In this document: piece after piece, positions 9,566 through 18,726 of the stretch
Numbering within the stretch: the stretch's first letter is position 1
How the letters are laid out: each line of letters starts with the position of its first letter
Assembly: GCA_025201845.1 (NCBI GenBank)
Contig: MU603954.1
Span: 70,138-134,137, forward strand
Direction: 5' to 3'
DNA length: 64,000 nucleotides
Source: Martensiomyces pterosporus
Taxonomy: Eukaryota > Kickxellomycota > Kickxellomycetes > Kickxellales > Kickxellaceae
Notes under the pieces: model-generated
Told to the model about the DNA's origin: nothing
Database searches by the model: none
The model's input: only the letters and a program-made list of their open reading frames with translations
Position numbers and translations under genes: made by a program

Positions 9566-12073
9566 TCAATCGACATCATGCATGCCCAAGCGCGGCATCG
9601 GCTGCTGGGCAACCACGGCGCTGTGGTGAGGAAGCGCCGGCATGGGCGGAGGAGGCGGCATGTCTTTGCCCAATGACAGGCGGCCATTGGGCACATACGC
9701 CGTATCGTTAGACGACACCGAAATCCCCGACATCCTCGAGTCACGCACCGACGCCGTTGGCGTCCTACTCATTGCATTGCCCAGGGAACTGGCAAGGAGC
9801 TGCGTTGATCGTGGGCGATTGGGGCTGAGCGCCGACCAAGTAGCAACGTGGCCGCTGCTGGGGTTCTTATACGACGTCATTATGCCCTCGACCTTTGGCC
9901 TCACGCGCTCGCTGGACGACACTACGCCCGAGAGCGATAGCACGGACATGCGGCTGCGCTTGGCTGCCGATGTTGGCGCATGGAGGTTGGCCGGGCTTCC
10001 AAGCATGGGATGGTGCTCTCTTGGATGCATGTTCCATGGACTGGACGACTCCTGGCTTTGGCGCTGCTGCTGCGGCCCGCGAGTGACTGCGCTCGGGATG
10101 ATGTCGTTGGGCTCTGCGTCGCGGCCATCGATAAAACTGGACAGCCCAGCGCAGTTGGCCTCGACATGGTAGAACTCGCGTAGACGGATGAGGAACGTCG
10201 TCGAGAACCCACCCTGTGCACCTCTTGGCAGCCCGCCAGCTATCCGGCCCCGCAACGGTGAGCCTCCATTACTGCCTGCTGGGGGCGTGCATGGTGGCGG
10301 CGACGTTGGTCCGTCGTTCATGCTCAGCGAGGCTGCTCTGGTTAGTGGCGAGTTGAACGCAGATGGGGTGCTGGCTGCTGGTTGCCCGCTGATTGACGGC
10401 ACAGCACACAAATGCGTGGGCATGTTGGCCAGGAGGTCAGCCACGCTCCACGAGTGCTGCTCGACTTTTCCCAGAGACAGCATGGTGCGTGGAGTGAACA
10501 CGCGCGAGGCAGGAGACGACCTTATGCCCAGATTCCGCCGCTTCTGGCTCTGATTTGGGATCCCCAGGAGTGAGGACGCCGTGCGTCGTGGAATTAGCTG
10601 CTGCAGGCGGATTCCTAGGTCGACAATGCTCCTTCCGCGTCGCAGCGCCGAATCGTCGTCGCCCACATCGCTGCCTCCCTCATACTCGTCCTCCTCCATG
10701 GATACTTCCATAAATGGTCCCAGCGATGCCTGCTGCTGCTGCTGCTGCTGTGTGTATGCTCCAGGATTCCAAAGAGGTGTGGGTTCAGACGTAGACTCGA
10801 CCTCTGTGTGTGCTGAGCTGCTTGTAGATGGGCCTCGCCGTGGGCTGTCGATTGAGGAAGGCGCTGGAACGATGGATCTGCTGGTGCGGATGGATGGAGA
10901 GGTGATGGCTGCTGGTCTGCCAGTCGGTATTGCATGCTCAGGGAGGACACGCGAGGCGATGGGGATTGGAATGCGCACCTGCGACCGCCTAACCTGGCCA
11001 CCCCACGATGAGCTAGATAGCACCGTGAGCAGCGTATAATACGTGATTCTCAAGTACCCTGTCTCGTGCATGACTGACACGTCTCTGGGCAAAACCGCAT
11101 GCAAATGTGAGTAATATGTAGACCCGCCGCGCGCTCTCCTACTATTCATATGCTCGGCGCACAGGTCAGGGACGATGACACAAGTGTCTCTCTCAAACGG
11201 CAGCTCCATAGTCTCCGAGAGCTGGCGCTCGGCAGACCACAGACGGCGGCCCAGGTCGAGCTGCTCTTCATGGGGACCCGGAATTTGCGGATAGAAGCAG
11301 TCGGTCTGCTCGACTACCACAAAGAGCGCCTTTCGAAGAGACCGCTGGCCCGTCAGGCGCAGCTGGAAATCCACGGTGTCGCCTGGACAGAACGCCTGCT
11401 GCAGCCCCATAGCCTGCAGGTGGTAGGACCACCGGGAGTCCGCCACATCCACCACGTTGTCGCAGAATCGGTACCTCGCCACCACCTCGCCATCCACATG
11501 CACTTCGCTCCTTGCTTGTGGCGGCAGCAGCAGGGGCGAGATCGTCTCTGGCATGTATGTGATTATGTGTGATGCTGTCATTTGCAAGCATTCTTCAGAG
11601 TCGCGTGCGCTCAATATTTTGGCCTGCAGCATGTACTTGATTTCATACTCGTGCGTCGATTTGCTCTGCGGGTAGTTGACGCGCGGGAACTCGCATGAGA
11701 AGTGGAACATGTGTACGCCTTCCACCAGCACGCTGTTTGCCCGCAGTTTGGCATCGCCCCAGAGCACTGCCGTTTGGTTAAAGTAGACCTTTTTGACTGA
11801 CCGGTGCCTCGATGATTGGTGCTGGGTGGGTGGCAATAGCGAGCCGCAGGTGCTTGCTGGTGTTTGTGATGTCCAGCTGCTGTTTGCCAGTATGGAGGGT
11901 GGTGCGAGAAGGATCTTTTCAGTGCCGATTAGGTTGATTGACAGGCAGGATGCGTGGACAGCTTGGGAGAGCTGGAGGCAAACCACGCCGGTGAGCGTGG
12001 ATTTGGGGCCGCACCGTGGATTGCTGCCAGATGTGTACGAAGGGAAGCGTATTTCAAACACTGGCTCTGCCAT
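9566..12073 (-). CDS. alpha-arrestin-like protein (arrestin N and C domains), copy A
   Basis: The 835-residue protein starts MAEPVFEIRFPSY and has an arrestin N-fold (LTGVVCLQLSQAV, SINLIGTEKI) to about residue 190. A C-fold begins with the linker and PGDTVDFQLRLTGQRS near 240. A long Ser/Pro-rich disordered tail with a short Gln run and an acidic patch follows. Alpha-arrestins are adaptors that recruit Rsp5/Nedd4-type ubiquitin ligases to plasma-membrane transporters. I see no canonical PPxY motif, so ligase recruitment would have to use another site or an adaptor. The start codon at 12073 directly opens the arrestin fold. A second arrestin gene lies upstream on the same strand; the two share the N-terminal layout but are clearly diverged. 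Confidence 0.8.
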   Translation of the reverse strand: MAEPVFEIRFPSYTSGSNPRCGPKSTLTGVVCLQLSQAVHASCLSINLIGTEKILLAPPSILANSSWTSQTPASTCGSLLPPTQHQSSRHRSVKKVYFNQTAVLWGDAKLRANSVLVEGVHMFHFSCEFPRVNYPQSKSTHEYEIKYMLQAKILSARDSEECLQMTASHIITYMPETISPLLLPPQARSEVHVDGEVVARYRFCDNVVDVADSRWSYHLQAMGLQQAFCPGDTVDFQLRLTGQRSLRKALFVVVEQTDCFYPQIPGPHEEQLDLGRRLWSAERQLSETMELPFERDTCVIVPDLCAEHMNSRRARGGSTYYSHLHAVLPRDVSVMHETGYLRITYYTLLTVLSSSSWGGQVRRSQVRIPIPIASRVLPEHAIPTGRPAAITSPSIRTSRSIVPAPSSIDSPRRGPSTSSSAHTEVESTSEPTPLWNPGAYTQQQQQQQASLGPFMEVSMEEDEYEGGSDVGDDDSALRRGRSIVDLGIRLQQLIPRRTASSLLGIPNQSQKRRNLGIRSSPASRVFTPRTMLSLGKVEQHSWSVADLLANMPTHLCAVPSISGQPAASTPSAFNSPLTRAASLSMNDGPTSPPPCTPPAGSNGGSPLRGRIAGGLPRGAQGGFSTTFLIRLREFYHVEANCAGLSSFIDGRDAEPNDIIPSAVTRGPQQQRQSQESSSPWNMHPREHHPMLGSPANLHAPTSAAKRSRMSVLSLSGVVSSSERVRPKVEGIMTSYKNPSSGHVATWSALSPNRPRSTQLLASSLGNAMSRTPTASVRDSRMSGISVSSNDTAYVPNGRLSLGKDMPPPPPMPALPHHSAVVAQQPMPRLGMHDVD

Positions 12074-12949
12074 TGCATGAGCGTATCGCTATTTTTAGGG
12101 TAATGATGTGGCGAGTGGGAGAAAAGTGCGTGTGTGTGTGTGTTGTTTAGTGCAGTGCACGGCAGAATATAAATGGAGAAATCACTTTTGCTAGTGCTAG
12201 AGAAGACGGCAGAGACGAGCAAGGAGGAGAGAATAGCCTTTGCCAGCTCTATTCAAGACAAGCGGCATAAACCTGGGATGCAAATATGGCTGGTGCAGAT
12301 GCGGGAAGAGAGAGGGTTGATAATTATAGAAATCGCTCTTTTTCTCAAGAGCGGCACACCAGAATAGAGATGCTTTATTTTTGGCATGTTCCAGCCACGC
12401 ACTATGCTACCAGCGCTGGAAATTGTCTTGCTTTGTTTACATATTGGGCGAGATATGAGAATAATAACAGCAAGGACGAGGGCGTGGAAGAGTGTGGTTT
12501 CTTATTCTGAGATCGGTGCAGGCCGGTCTGGTTTCAACACAAGCACAGCCCGGGAGGATTGTTGGCACAAGCATCTACGTGCGCGAGGTTGTTTGGCGAT
12601 GACACCGCAACGGGGAGGGGAGGGGGCACGCCCGGCTGTGGACAATCAAGCCGAGAGAAAAGCCTACTGGAAGAGCCAAAGAGAATCAGGACGCTGCTTG
12701 CGTAGTAGGAAATGCCTTTTTGTCTTTTGCGTGAATGAGGGTGGGGGGATTTGTTGTGTGGCCGCTTCCGATTGTTGCATACCACAAGCCCGCTCGACCG
12801 CGTTTCCCTGTTTTGTGCGCTGCCCACTTGTGCATATTGGCCACCGTGCAAACGCCATTGTGCTGCAGCTAGCATTTTGCCAATTATCTGCTGGCATCTG
12901 CATATTGTAGCCCATGCTGTCAACAGAAAGAAGTGAATTGAAATTTATG

Positions 12950-13164
12950 CGACAATGTCAGCGTAAAAACGTGTGCACAGCAGGCGGTGGTGGCCTCCAA
13001 TGGCCCGGAAATGCCAATATCATTTCGATATGCAAACGAACAGACACTTGCTCGTCGAGCTCTTGTTGCAGATTTGGGGAGCGGGTTCCTTGGATAGCCT
13101 GGCATTGGGTGGGTTACCAGTACGCTTAATTTGGGCACATTGTCTGTATTCTGTGTCGCGCCAT

Positions 13165-13204
<40 letters not shown>

Positions 13205-13487
13205 CACATTGGCTAACCGAACAACAGCCTGCACGCTGTAGGTAAGCCAAGCATGAAAGAACCAGCTGTCTCTGACGATGCTGTGCACAATGGCGAGTTC
13301 GATTCTACCGACAACAGCCTCGCTAGGCATGGCCCCTGCTGGGCAGAGACAGCAGCATGGACGGCTTGCAATTGCACCATTTTTATTAGACCGCACCAAG
13401 GTTACATTAGAGATGATAGTAAAAGTGATAATCGACTTTAGCTGGCCGACAAGCTGCTTGATCCAATGTGGATAACCTCAAGCTCAG
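12950..13487. repeat. duplicated contig end, left copy
   Basis: These 538 bp repeat at 13498-14035 with a constant offset of 548 and no indel; even the TC microsatellite has the same length. I saw three substitutions, all in the last ~120 bp: a/g near 13376, a/t near 13387 and t/g near 13429. The last 50 bp are a fragment of the arrestin copy B 3' coding end. Confidence 0.9.
13169..13202. repeat. TC dinucleotide microsatellite (left copy)
   Basis: Seventeen TC units. The identical tract recurs at 13717-13750 in the duplicated contig end. Confidence 0.9.
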
Positions 13488-13497
13488 NNNNNNNNNN
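13488..13497. other. assembly gap (10 N)
   Basis: Ten N bases lie exactly between the two copies of the 538-bp duplication. This is a scaffold join of fixed placeholder size. Confidence 0.98.
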
Positions 13498-13712
13498 CGA
13501 CAATGTCAGCGTAAAAACGTGTGCACAGCAGGCGGTGGTGGCCTCCAATGGCCCGGAAATGCCAATATCATTTCGATATGCAAACGAACAGACACTTGCT
13601 CGTCGAGCTCTTGTTGCAGATTTGGGGAGCGGGTTCCTTGGATAGCCTGGCATTGGGTGGGTTACCAGTACGCTTAATTTGGGCACATTGTCTGTATTCT
13701 GTGTCGCGCCAT

Positions 13713-13752
<40 letters not shown>

Positions 13753-14035
13753 CACATTGGCTAACCGAACAACAGCCTGCACGCTGTAGGTAAGCCAAGC
13801 ATGAAAGAACCAGCTGTCTCTGACGATGCTGTGCACAATGGCGAGTTCGATTCTACCGACAACAGCCTCGCTAGGCATGGCCCCTGCTGGGCAGAGACAG
13901 CAGCATGGACGGCTTGCAATTGCGCCATTTTTATTTGACCGCACCAAGGTTACATTAGAGATGATAGTAAAAGTGAGAATCGACTTTAGCTGGCCGACAA
14001 GCTGCTTGATCCAATGTGGATAACCTCAAGCTCAG
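13498..14035. repeat. duplicated contig end, right copy
   Basis: This copy continues without break into the arrestin copy B coding sequence, so it is the one in native context. The left copy stops at the gap. Confidence 0.9.
13717..13750. repeat. TC dinucleotide microsatellite (right copy)
   Basis: Seventeen TC units, the counterpart of 13169-13202. It lies about 235 bp beyond the stop codon of arrestin copy B. Confidence 0.9.
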
Positions 14036-16322
14036 GCACCGGAATCTTCTCCCCATTTTGAATAAACGAGAGCAGGCACGGGTAGCTCCCGTCCTCCAGG
14101 CTCGCCTCGCTCATATTGCCGGCACTTCCAAACGGGAACTCTGTTAGCGTGTTGGCTGGCGACCCATTGGACCCGCTGCCATTGCCGCTGGCTGAGTGGT
14201 TATCCGAGTGTGAAATAGACAGGTCCAGACATGACAAGCTATCGCGCAGGCTGCGTGACGAGCAGTCAGTGTTTTCGGATAGGGGCTTCTGCATCTGCTG
14301 CATATGCTGCTGTGTCGGCTGGTCAGCCGTGGCGGATGACTTGGCGGCCGTGCGCATAGTGACTATCTTCAGAGGCAGCTTGCCACCCACCCTCCTCGTA
14401 GTGCCAAAGCTGCCGCCAATGGTCATCAGGATGTCCACGGTGTACTCAAAGTCCAAAAACACGGACGACACGGGTGACATGTCGGTGATGGGCGGTAGGG
14501 TGAACTTGATTTTGGCAAACCTGTACGATCCACGCGAAAGCAAGGCACCCAGGGGCACGGGCGTGACAGATAGGCGGTCGTACTTGGGCAAGCCACCGTA
14601 TGCGGACATGCCACGGGCAAAGGACTGAAACCCGGAGGTAAGCGATGCCTTGGTGGGCGCGTACCGGATGGACATGGCGTCGGAGATGGAGCTGCGGTCG
14701 CTGGCATTGTCATCCATGTCGCCCGAGATGCTCTGCGACATCCGGCCCTCCGAGATGATGGGCGGCGCAATAGTCAGCCGCTGCTGGTGCTGCATGGGGT
14801 GGAGCTGCGGCGACGTGGTTGCCGATGACATCGTGTACCCTTGGTGGTACAGCGAGGTTGCTGTGGTTGTGCCCTGCGGTTGCAGCGGCGGCTGTCCACC
14901 GAGCGACGCTGTGCGTGTTCTAGCAGCTGGCGGGTGGTGAATCATCAACCCGCTGGCGGCCGTGTTCAGCGGGCCACTGCCGATTATGTCGCTGCTACTG
15001 CTGCAGCTGCTGGCAGTATTGGGGCTGGCAGTGGTAGCCGGCGAAAGTTCCTGGGACTCGGCCAGGGGCGAGAGTGGCACCACTGACCGCTGGTCGCTGG
15101 GAGCGGAGCCTGTGCTGGCTGCAGCAGAAGTAGCTACGGTGGCGGCGGACGATATCTGGCTGCACTCATCAGCCTTGCGTCTCTTGCCGCCACTGCTCAT
15201 AGTCATGGCGCCCATCTGGTGCTCCTGGTGGTTGGCAGTAGACGACGAGGCGGTGGATGAAGAGGATGTCAATGAGTTGCTCAGACTGCTGCCCTCGCTG
15301 GATCCCGGTACCAAGCCAGCGTCGCTTGGCGGCGACCCCGTGCTGCCTGGAGGGATGGTAACAAAGCTCGTGAACATGTAGCGCCCGAGCATGCCGATGT
15401 CCTGGGTGACGCTGGATTTGGACAGCTTGGCGAACGAGATGTCCTGCGAAGGCGAGATGTTCAGCGAGTACCTCCACAGCACAGGCACGTCGGATTCGTC
15501 GATGATGGGTGCAGACGATTTCCGGCATCTGACGTTCTCGCGAAGCTGGAATGTGGCGCTGGTGATCTTTTTTCCTGCAGGCACCAATATAAGCAGATCC
15601 ACAACCTCACCAGGCAAATACGCCGGCGTTGGGTGAAACACATGCAGATTCATATACGGCTTCTTGCTGCCGTGTGTCAGAGGGATAAGCGGGATATGCG
15701 ACGACGAGGAGGAGGATGGGGCTGACTTGGCCTCGGCGTCAGTCATCGCCACAATGGACTCGTGTGGGCCGCCGGCATTCTGGCCATGTGTTATTCGCAG
15801 CTGAATGACCGGCTCAAAGTGGAATGTCTTGGTGGCGGTCTTGTAGACATCCTTCAGGGTTTTCTCGCCCTTGGCCTGGTCAAAGACCTCGGTGAACAGA
15901 CTGGCCTCGAGCGAGTACGATATCTCAATGTCCGGGGTCTGGCGTGGCGTCGGCATGTTGACATACGGCATGGTGAAGGAGAAGTGGAAGCGGTGGACGC
16001 TGTCGCAGGGGATTATCTTCATGCTGTCCAGCGTCGGCTCTCCCCAGAGGAGCAGCTCGCGGCGGAAGAACTCCTTGTCCATGACCATCTTTTGCGACAT
16101 CATCGTCTGCTGCTGCTTCCGCTCGGACGACTCTGTGCGGACGGCGACGGGAGCACGGCGCACACGCTCAATTCCGTAGAAACGCAGGAGGAGGTGCGAG
16201 GCTACCAGAGGCGTGTTGAGCTTCAGCACCACTGCTCCGGCAATGGTCGACCCCGGCCGGCATACTGGCGTGCGGGTGATGTGGGATGGGAAGCAGATTT
16301 CAAAGACTGCGGGCTCCGACAT
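13986..16322 (-). CDS. alpha-arrestin-like protein, copy B
   Basis: The 778-residue protein begins MSEPAVFEICFPSHI, closely matching the opening of copy A. Its arrestin N-fold (STIAGAVVLKLNTPL, LLLRFYGIERV) runs to about residue 190. The C-fold (TPAYLPGEVVDLLILVPAGK near 240) is interrupted by a large Ser/Thr/Gln-rich disordered insert from about 350 to 570. It resumes with RGSYRFAKIKFTLPP and VDILMTIGGSFGTTRR and closes near the C-terminus. The expected role is as for copy A: endocytic or trafficking adaptor for membrane transporters. No PPxY motif was seen; LPKYDR is the nearest. The final 16 codons and the stop lie in the duplicated contig end, but the copy used here is contiguous and intact. 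Confidence 0.8.
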   Translation of the reverse strand: MSEPAVFEICFPSHITRTPVCRPGSTIAGAVVLKLNTPLVASHLLLRFYGIERVRRAPVAVRTESSERKQQQTMMSQKMVMDKEFFRRELLLWGEPTLDSMKIIPCDSVHRFHFSFTMPYVNMPTPRQTPDIEISYSLEASLFTEVFDQAKGEKTLKDVYKTATKTFHFEPVIQLRITHGQNAGGPHESIVAMTDAEAKSAPSSSSSSHIPLIPLTHGSKKPYMNLHVFHPTPAYLPGEVVDLLILVPAGKKITSATFQLRENVRCRKSSAPIIDESDVPVLWRYSLNISPSQDISFAKLSKSSVTQDIGMLGRYMFTSFVTIPPGSTGSPPSDAGLVPGSSEGSSLSNSLTSSSSTASSSTANHQEHQMGAMTMSSGGKRRKADECSQISSAATVATSAAASTGSAPSDQRSVVPLSPLAESQELSPATTASPNTASSCSSSSDIIGSGPLNTAASGLMIHHPPAARTRTASLGGQPPLQPQGTTTATSLYHQGYTMSSATTSPQLHPMQHQQRLTIAPPIISEGRMSQSISGDMDDNASDRSSISDAMSIRYAPTKASLTSGFQSFARGMSAYGGLPKYDRLSVTPVPLGALLSRGSYRFAKIKFTLPPITDMSPVSSVFLDFEYTVDILMTIGGSFGTTRRVGGKLPLKIVTMRTAAKSSATADQPTQQHMQQMQKPLSENTDCSSRSLRDSLSCLDLSISHSDNHSASGNGSGSNGSPANTLTEFPFGSAGNMSEASLEDGSYPCLLSFIQNGEKIPVPELEVIHIGSSSLSAS

Positions 16323-17838
16323 TGTTTTGGCTGCAGGAAGTATAACCAGCTACTGCTGTTGGTGCAGACTAGGGGAGGAAAATTAAGGATCAGAGGCGCT
16401 TGGAGGTGTGAGTGGAGGGGGGCAGCTTGAATAGGGTGTGTCCCCCTTGTGAATATCCAAGCACGACAATATAGGGATGGGAGAAAGTATATATAACGCC
16501 CAGGATATGCGAAGAAGCAGGTGTGTAGGAGAGCAGCGCTAAAGGTAGCATAAAGAGGAGAAAGGGGGGAGAGGGAAGAAAGGCGGCTTTGAATGGCGGG
16601 ATGTGGGCGTTACCCGGCCTTTATTTGGACGATGGCAGCAGCGGCAGGAGCCCTTAACGATGACCTATTCGGGATTGTTATTTCCGAAGGCTGCAGCGGT
16701 GTGCGCACGGCATTTCTCAAACGACAACAGCAAACATAAACAACAGGAATGAACAAAGTAGGAATCATTCAAGCGATGCTAATGAGGCTTCTGCGTGTAT
16801 GTGTGTGGGTTTGTGTGCAAGGAGGGAGCAAGGAAGAAGGGTGCTGCAGGCAGCGGGTGGGCCTTCCTCCCCAAGCCAAACAAAAAAATTGCAATGCGTG
16901 CTTGGGAGGAGCTGCTATTGCGCCTCCTGCATATTGTGCCCGAGGCGGAGTGGAGCGATGATGCCGCTGGTGATGATGATGATCATGAAGCATATGCACC
17001 AGGAGCGGCCACCCCATCGCTGGCTGGCTTAGCTGCATACGCGGGCTTCGAGCGGGATATTGTGCACGTTACTCGCCGGGCGTCTCTCGTCCACAAGCCA
17101 TATTTCTGCTGCCTGCATTTATCTCCCGTTGGCCAGCACTGGGCTTGCCCATCTTGTTCTCCTGCTACTTATACAAGAGGACAATGTGCGCAAACGAAAT
17201 AATGCTGCCTGGTGTAAATGGATTTGTGCCCGTGCCTCTTTTGCTAAGCCCCAGGCGTCCAATATGTGTGCTCTTCATGCCAGATGCTGTATATCGGCGG
17301 TTCGGTACGCTCCATGTATGCACTGATGATCATTAAGCGGCTGTATGAAGAAATATGCAGCAGGGGTGCTCAGCAATAAACATGGGCAGAGCATGGCTCC
17401 AGAAAGCATGCTGGTGGCCACCAGTGTGCAAGGTTGTGGAGCCGCTCAATGCAACGCAAGGGCGCTGCAGCAGCGCACTATACTTGGTCTGCGAGTAGGT
17501 CCTTGTTCGGGTGCTCCAATCGCACAAGCAAGAAAAGCAAGGAGAGCCACGCTGGTTCCTAGAACCTGCCTGTCGCCGCATTGTCCACGACGTCTGCCAC
17601 ATTGGCACTCCTCGTATTCCCTTATTTCCTCTTTGCACCGCCAACATAGTGAGAGCGGGTGTGTAGAATAGGTAGTATGGCAGCTGATTGGCCATTCTTG
17701 GTACGTGGAGAATGAATAGAAGGCTACATAAAGCCTGGCTTATTCCAAACACAGCGCTCAACAAATGTCAGGGCTGGGGGTGGGCCATGGAGATTGAAAG
17801 AAGGAGAATGCCAAAGGAAAAATACAGAATAGTTAAAA
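16323..17838. other. intergenic, promoter of arrestin copy B and 3' flank of the next gene
   Basis: No gene is recognised. A purine-rich tract lies at about 16548-16583. A TATA-like element lies at 16488-16496. Remaining short ORFs lack any recognisable domain and look like chance open frames in GC-rich DNA. Confidence 0.5.
16488..16496 (-). promoter_or_regulatory. TATA-like element upstream of arrestin copy B
   Basis: TATATATAA (near-palindromic) lies 166 bp upstream of the minus-strand start codon at 16322. Confidence 0.4.
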
Positions 17839-18726
17839 TTACACATTTGCGGGTATTGGTATTGGGTGCAGCGGTGGCTGGAGGTGCTCCGTCTGCTGTT
17901 GCTTAAGGTTAGCATTTTGGTGTTGCTGCTGCTTGCTTCGTCTCTTCTTGCCGCTGCCATTCTGCCTCGCCTTGCTCTTCGTCCTACGACCACCGCTGCC
18001 GCCATGTGCAACAGAAGCGGCGCCTGCAGTAGTAGGGCTTGGAGCTGTCGAGTCGTCACCATCCGATGAGTCGCTGCCCTCATCGTCGTCGCTGCTGTTG
18101 CCGCTGCCACTGTCATCGTCCAGCTCATCCAGCTGGCCAGGCAGCCCATTCATGAGCAGCTTGGTATCCACAGGCGATGGCATAAATGGCTTCAGCACGC
18201 CCTTGACAGGCAAACCAGCCGCGTTTTGTCCGCTATCGTCCATGCTGCCGCTGCCACCCACGCTATAATGGTGGTCCAAGGAATGGATATGCCCACGCTT
18301 GACATAGAGCGAAGTCATCGAAAACCCAGGGTCAAGCAGCTCTGGCGACGCTCCGTGGGGCAGCAGTGCCTGCGCCTGGCGATCCGCAGCATCTGCCTCC
18401 AGCTTGTTGACGTCCAGGGTGAGGCTGCTGCTGCGGCGGTTGCGGGCGTTGGCGATTTTGCTGATCACAGTGTTGCTGGGCAGCTGCAGCACGGTGGTGT
18501 CGCGCAAGTTGAACGACACACGTCGTACGCGCCCACCGTTGCTCTTGGGAATATCAATTCCCTTGCGCTCACCAGCGCCGGCGACGTCCTCGTTGGTTGA
18601 GGTAGCAGCGGCAGCAGCAGCAGCAGCAGCAGGGCAATTGTGCCCACTACAAGGCACAGTGTAGCTGGCGCTATCCAGCTTGGAGAAGGCCGACAGAGAA
18701 GCAGGGTTGATACGTATAGAAGTCAT
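17839..18726 (-). CDS. unrecognised protein with PP1-docking-like motifs and a basic tail
   Basis: This 295-residue protein matches no family I can name. Visible features in order: an alanine run at 33-41; RRVSFNLRD at 68-76, which contains an RVxF-type motif (RVSF, 69-72); a serine-rich RNRRSSSLTLDV segment near 96-106; KGVLK at 175-179, resembling the SILK-type motif [GS]IL[RK] with Val for Ile; an Asp/Ser-rich acidic block at 199-226; and a Lys/Arg-rich stretch at 247-265 that could be a nuclear localisation signal. RVxF and SILK motifs are established protein phosphatase 1 docking sites, so a PP1 regulatory or substrate role is possible, but this is inference from short motifs. The start at 18726 (MTSIRINPASLSAF) is preferred to an upstream in-frame ATG because the upstream residues look like untranslated leader. 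Confidence 0.6.
   Translation of the reverse strand: MTSIRINPASLSAFSKLDSASYTVPCSGHNCPAAAAAAAAATSTNEDVAGAGERKGIDIPKSNGGRVRRVSFNLRDTTVLQLPSNTVISKIANARNRRSSSLTLDVNKLEADAADRQAQALLPHGASPELLDPGFSMTSLYVKRGHIHSLDHHYSVGGSGSMDDSGQNAAGLPVKGVLKPFMPSPVDTKLLMNGLPGQLDELDDDSGSGNSSDDDEGSDSSDGDDSTAPSPTTAGAASVAHGGSGGRRTKSKARQNGSGKKRRSKQQQHQNANLKQQQTEHLQPPLHPIPIPANV

Larger units (their letters stand above)
12074..13985. other. intergenic between the two arrestin genes, interrupted by an assembly gap
   Basis: No gene is recognised. The right part is an assembly join: positions 12950-13487 repeat at 13498-14035 around ten Ns. The true distance between the arrestin genes is therefore probably about 550 bp shorter. 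A short GT run lies at about 12129-12144, and an inverted TATA-like stretch (ATATAAAT) at 12167-12174 is about 95 bp from the start of copy A. Confidence 0.55.

Noticed and set aside
13290..13320. tRNA B-box-like GTTCGATTC
   Set aside because: The flanking bases do not form a T-stem, and no matching A box or acceptor stem is seen.
12950..14035. A real tandem gene duplication or transposon with direct repeats
   Set aside because: The copies flank exactly ten Ns and the left one stops at the gap, which fits an unmerged assembly overlap; no inverted repeats or transposase are seen.
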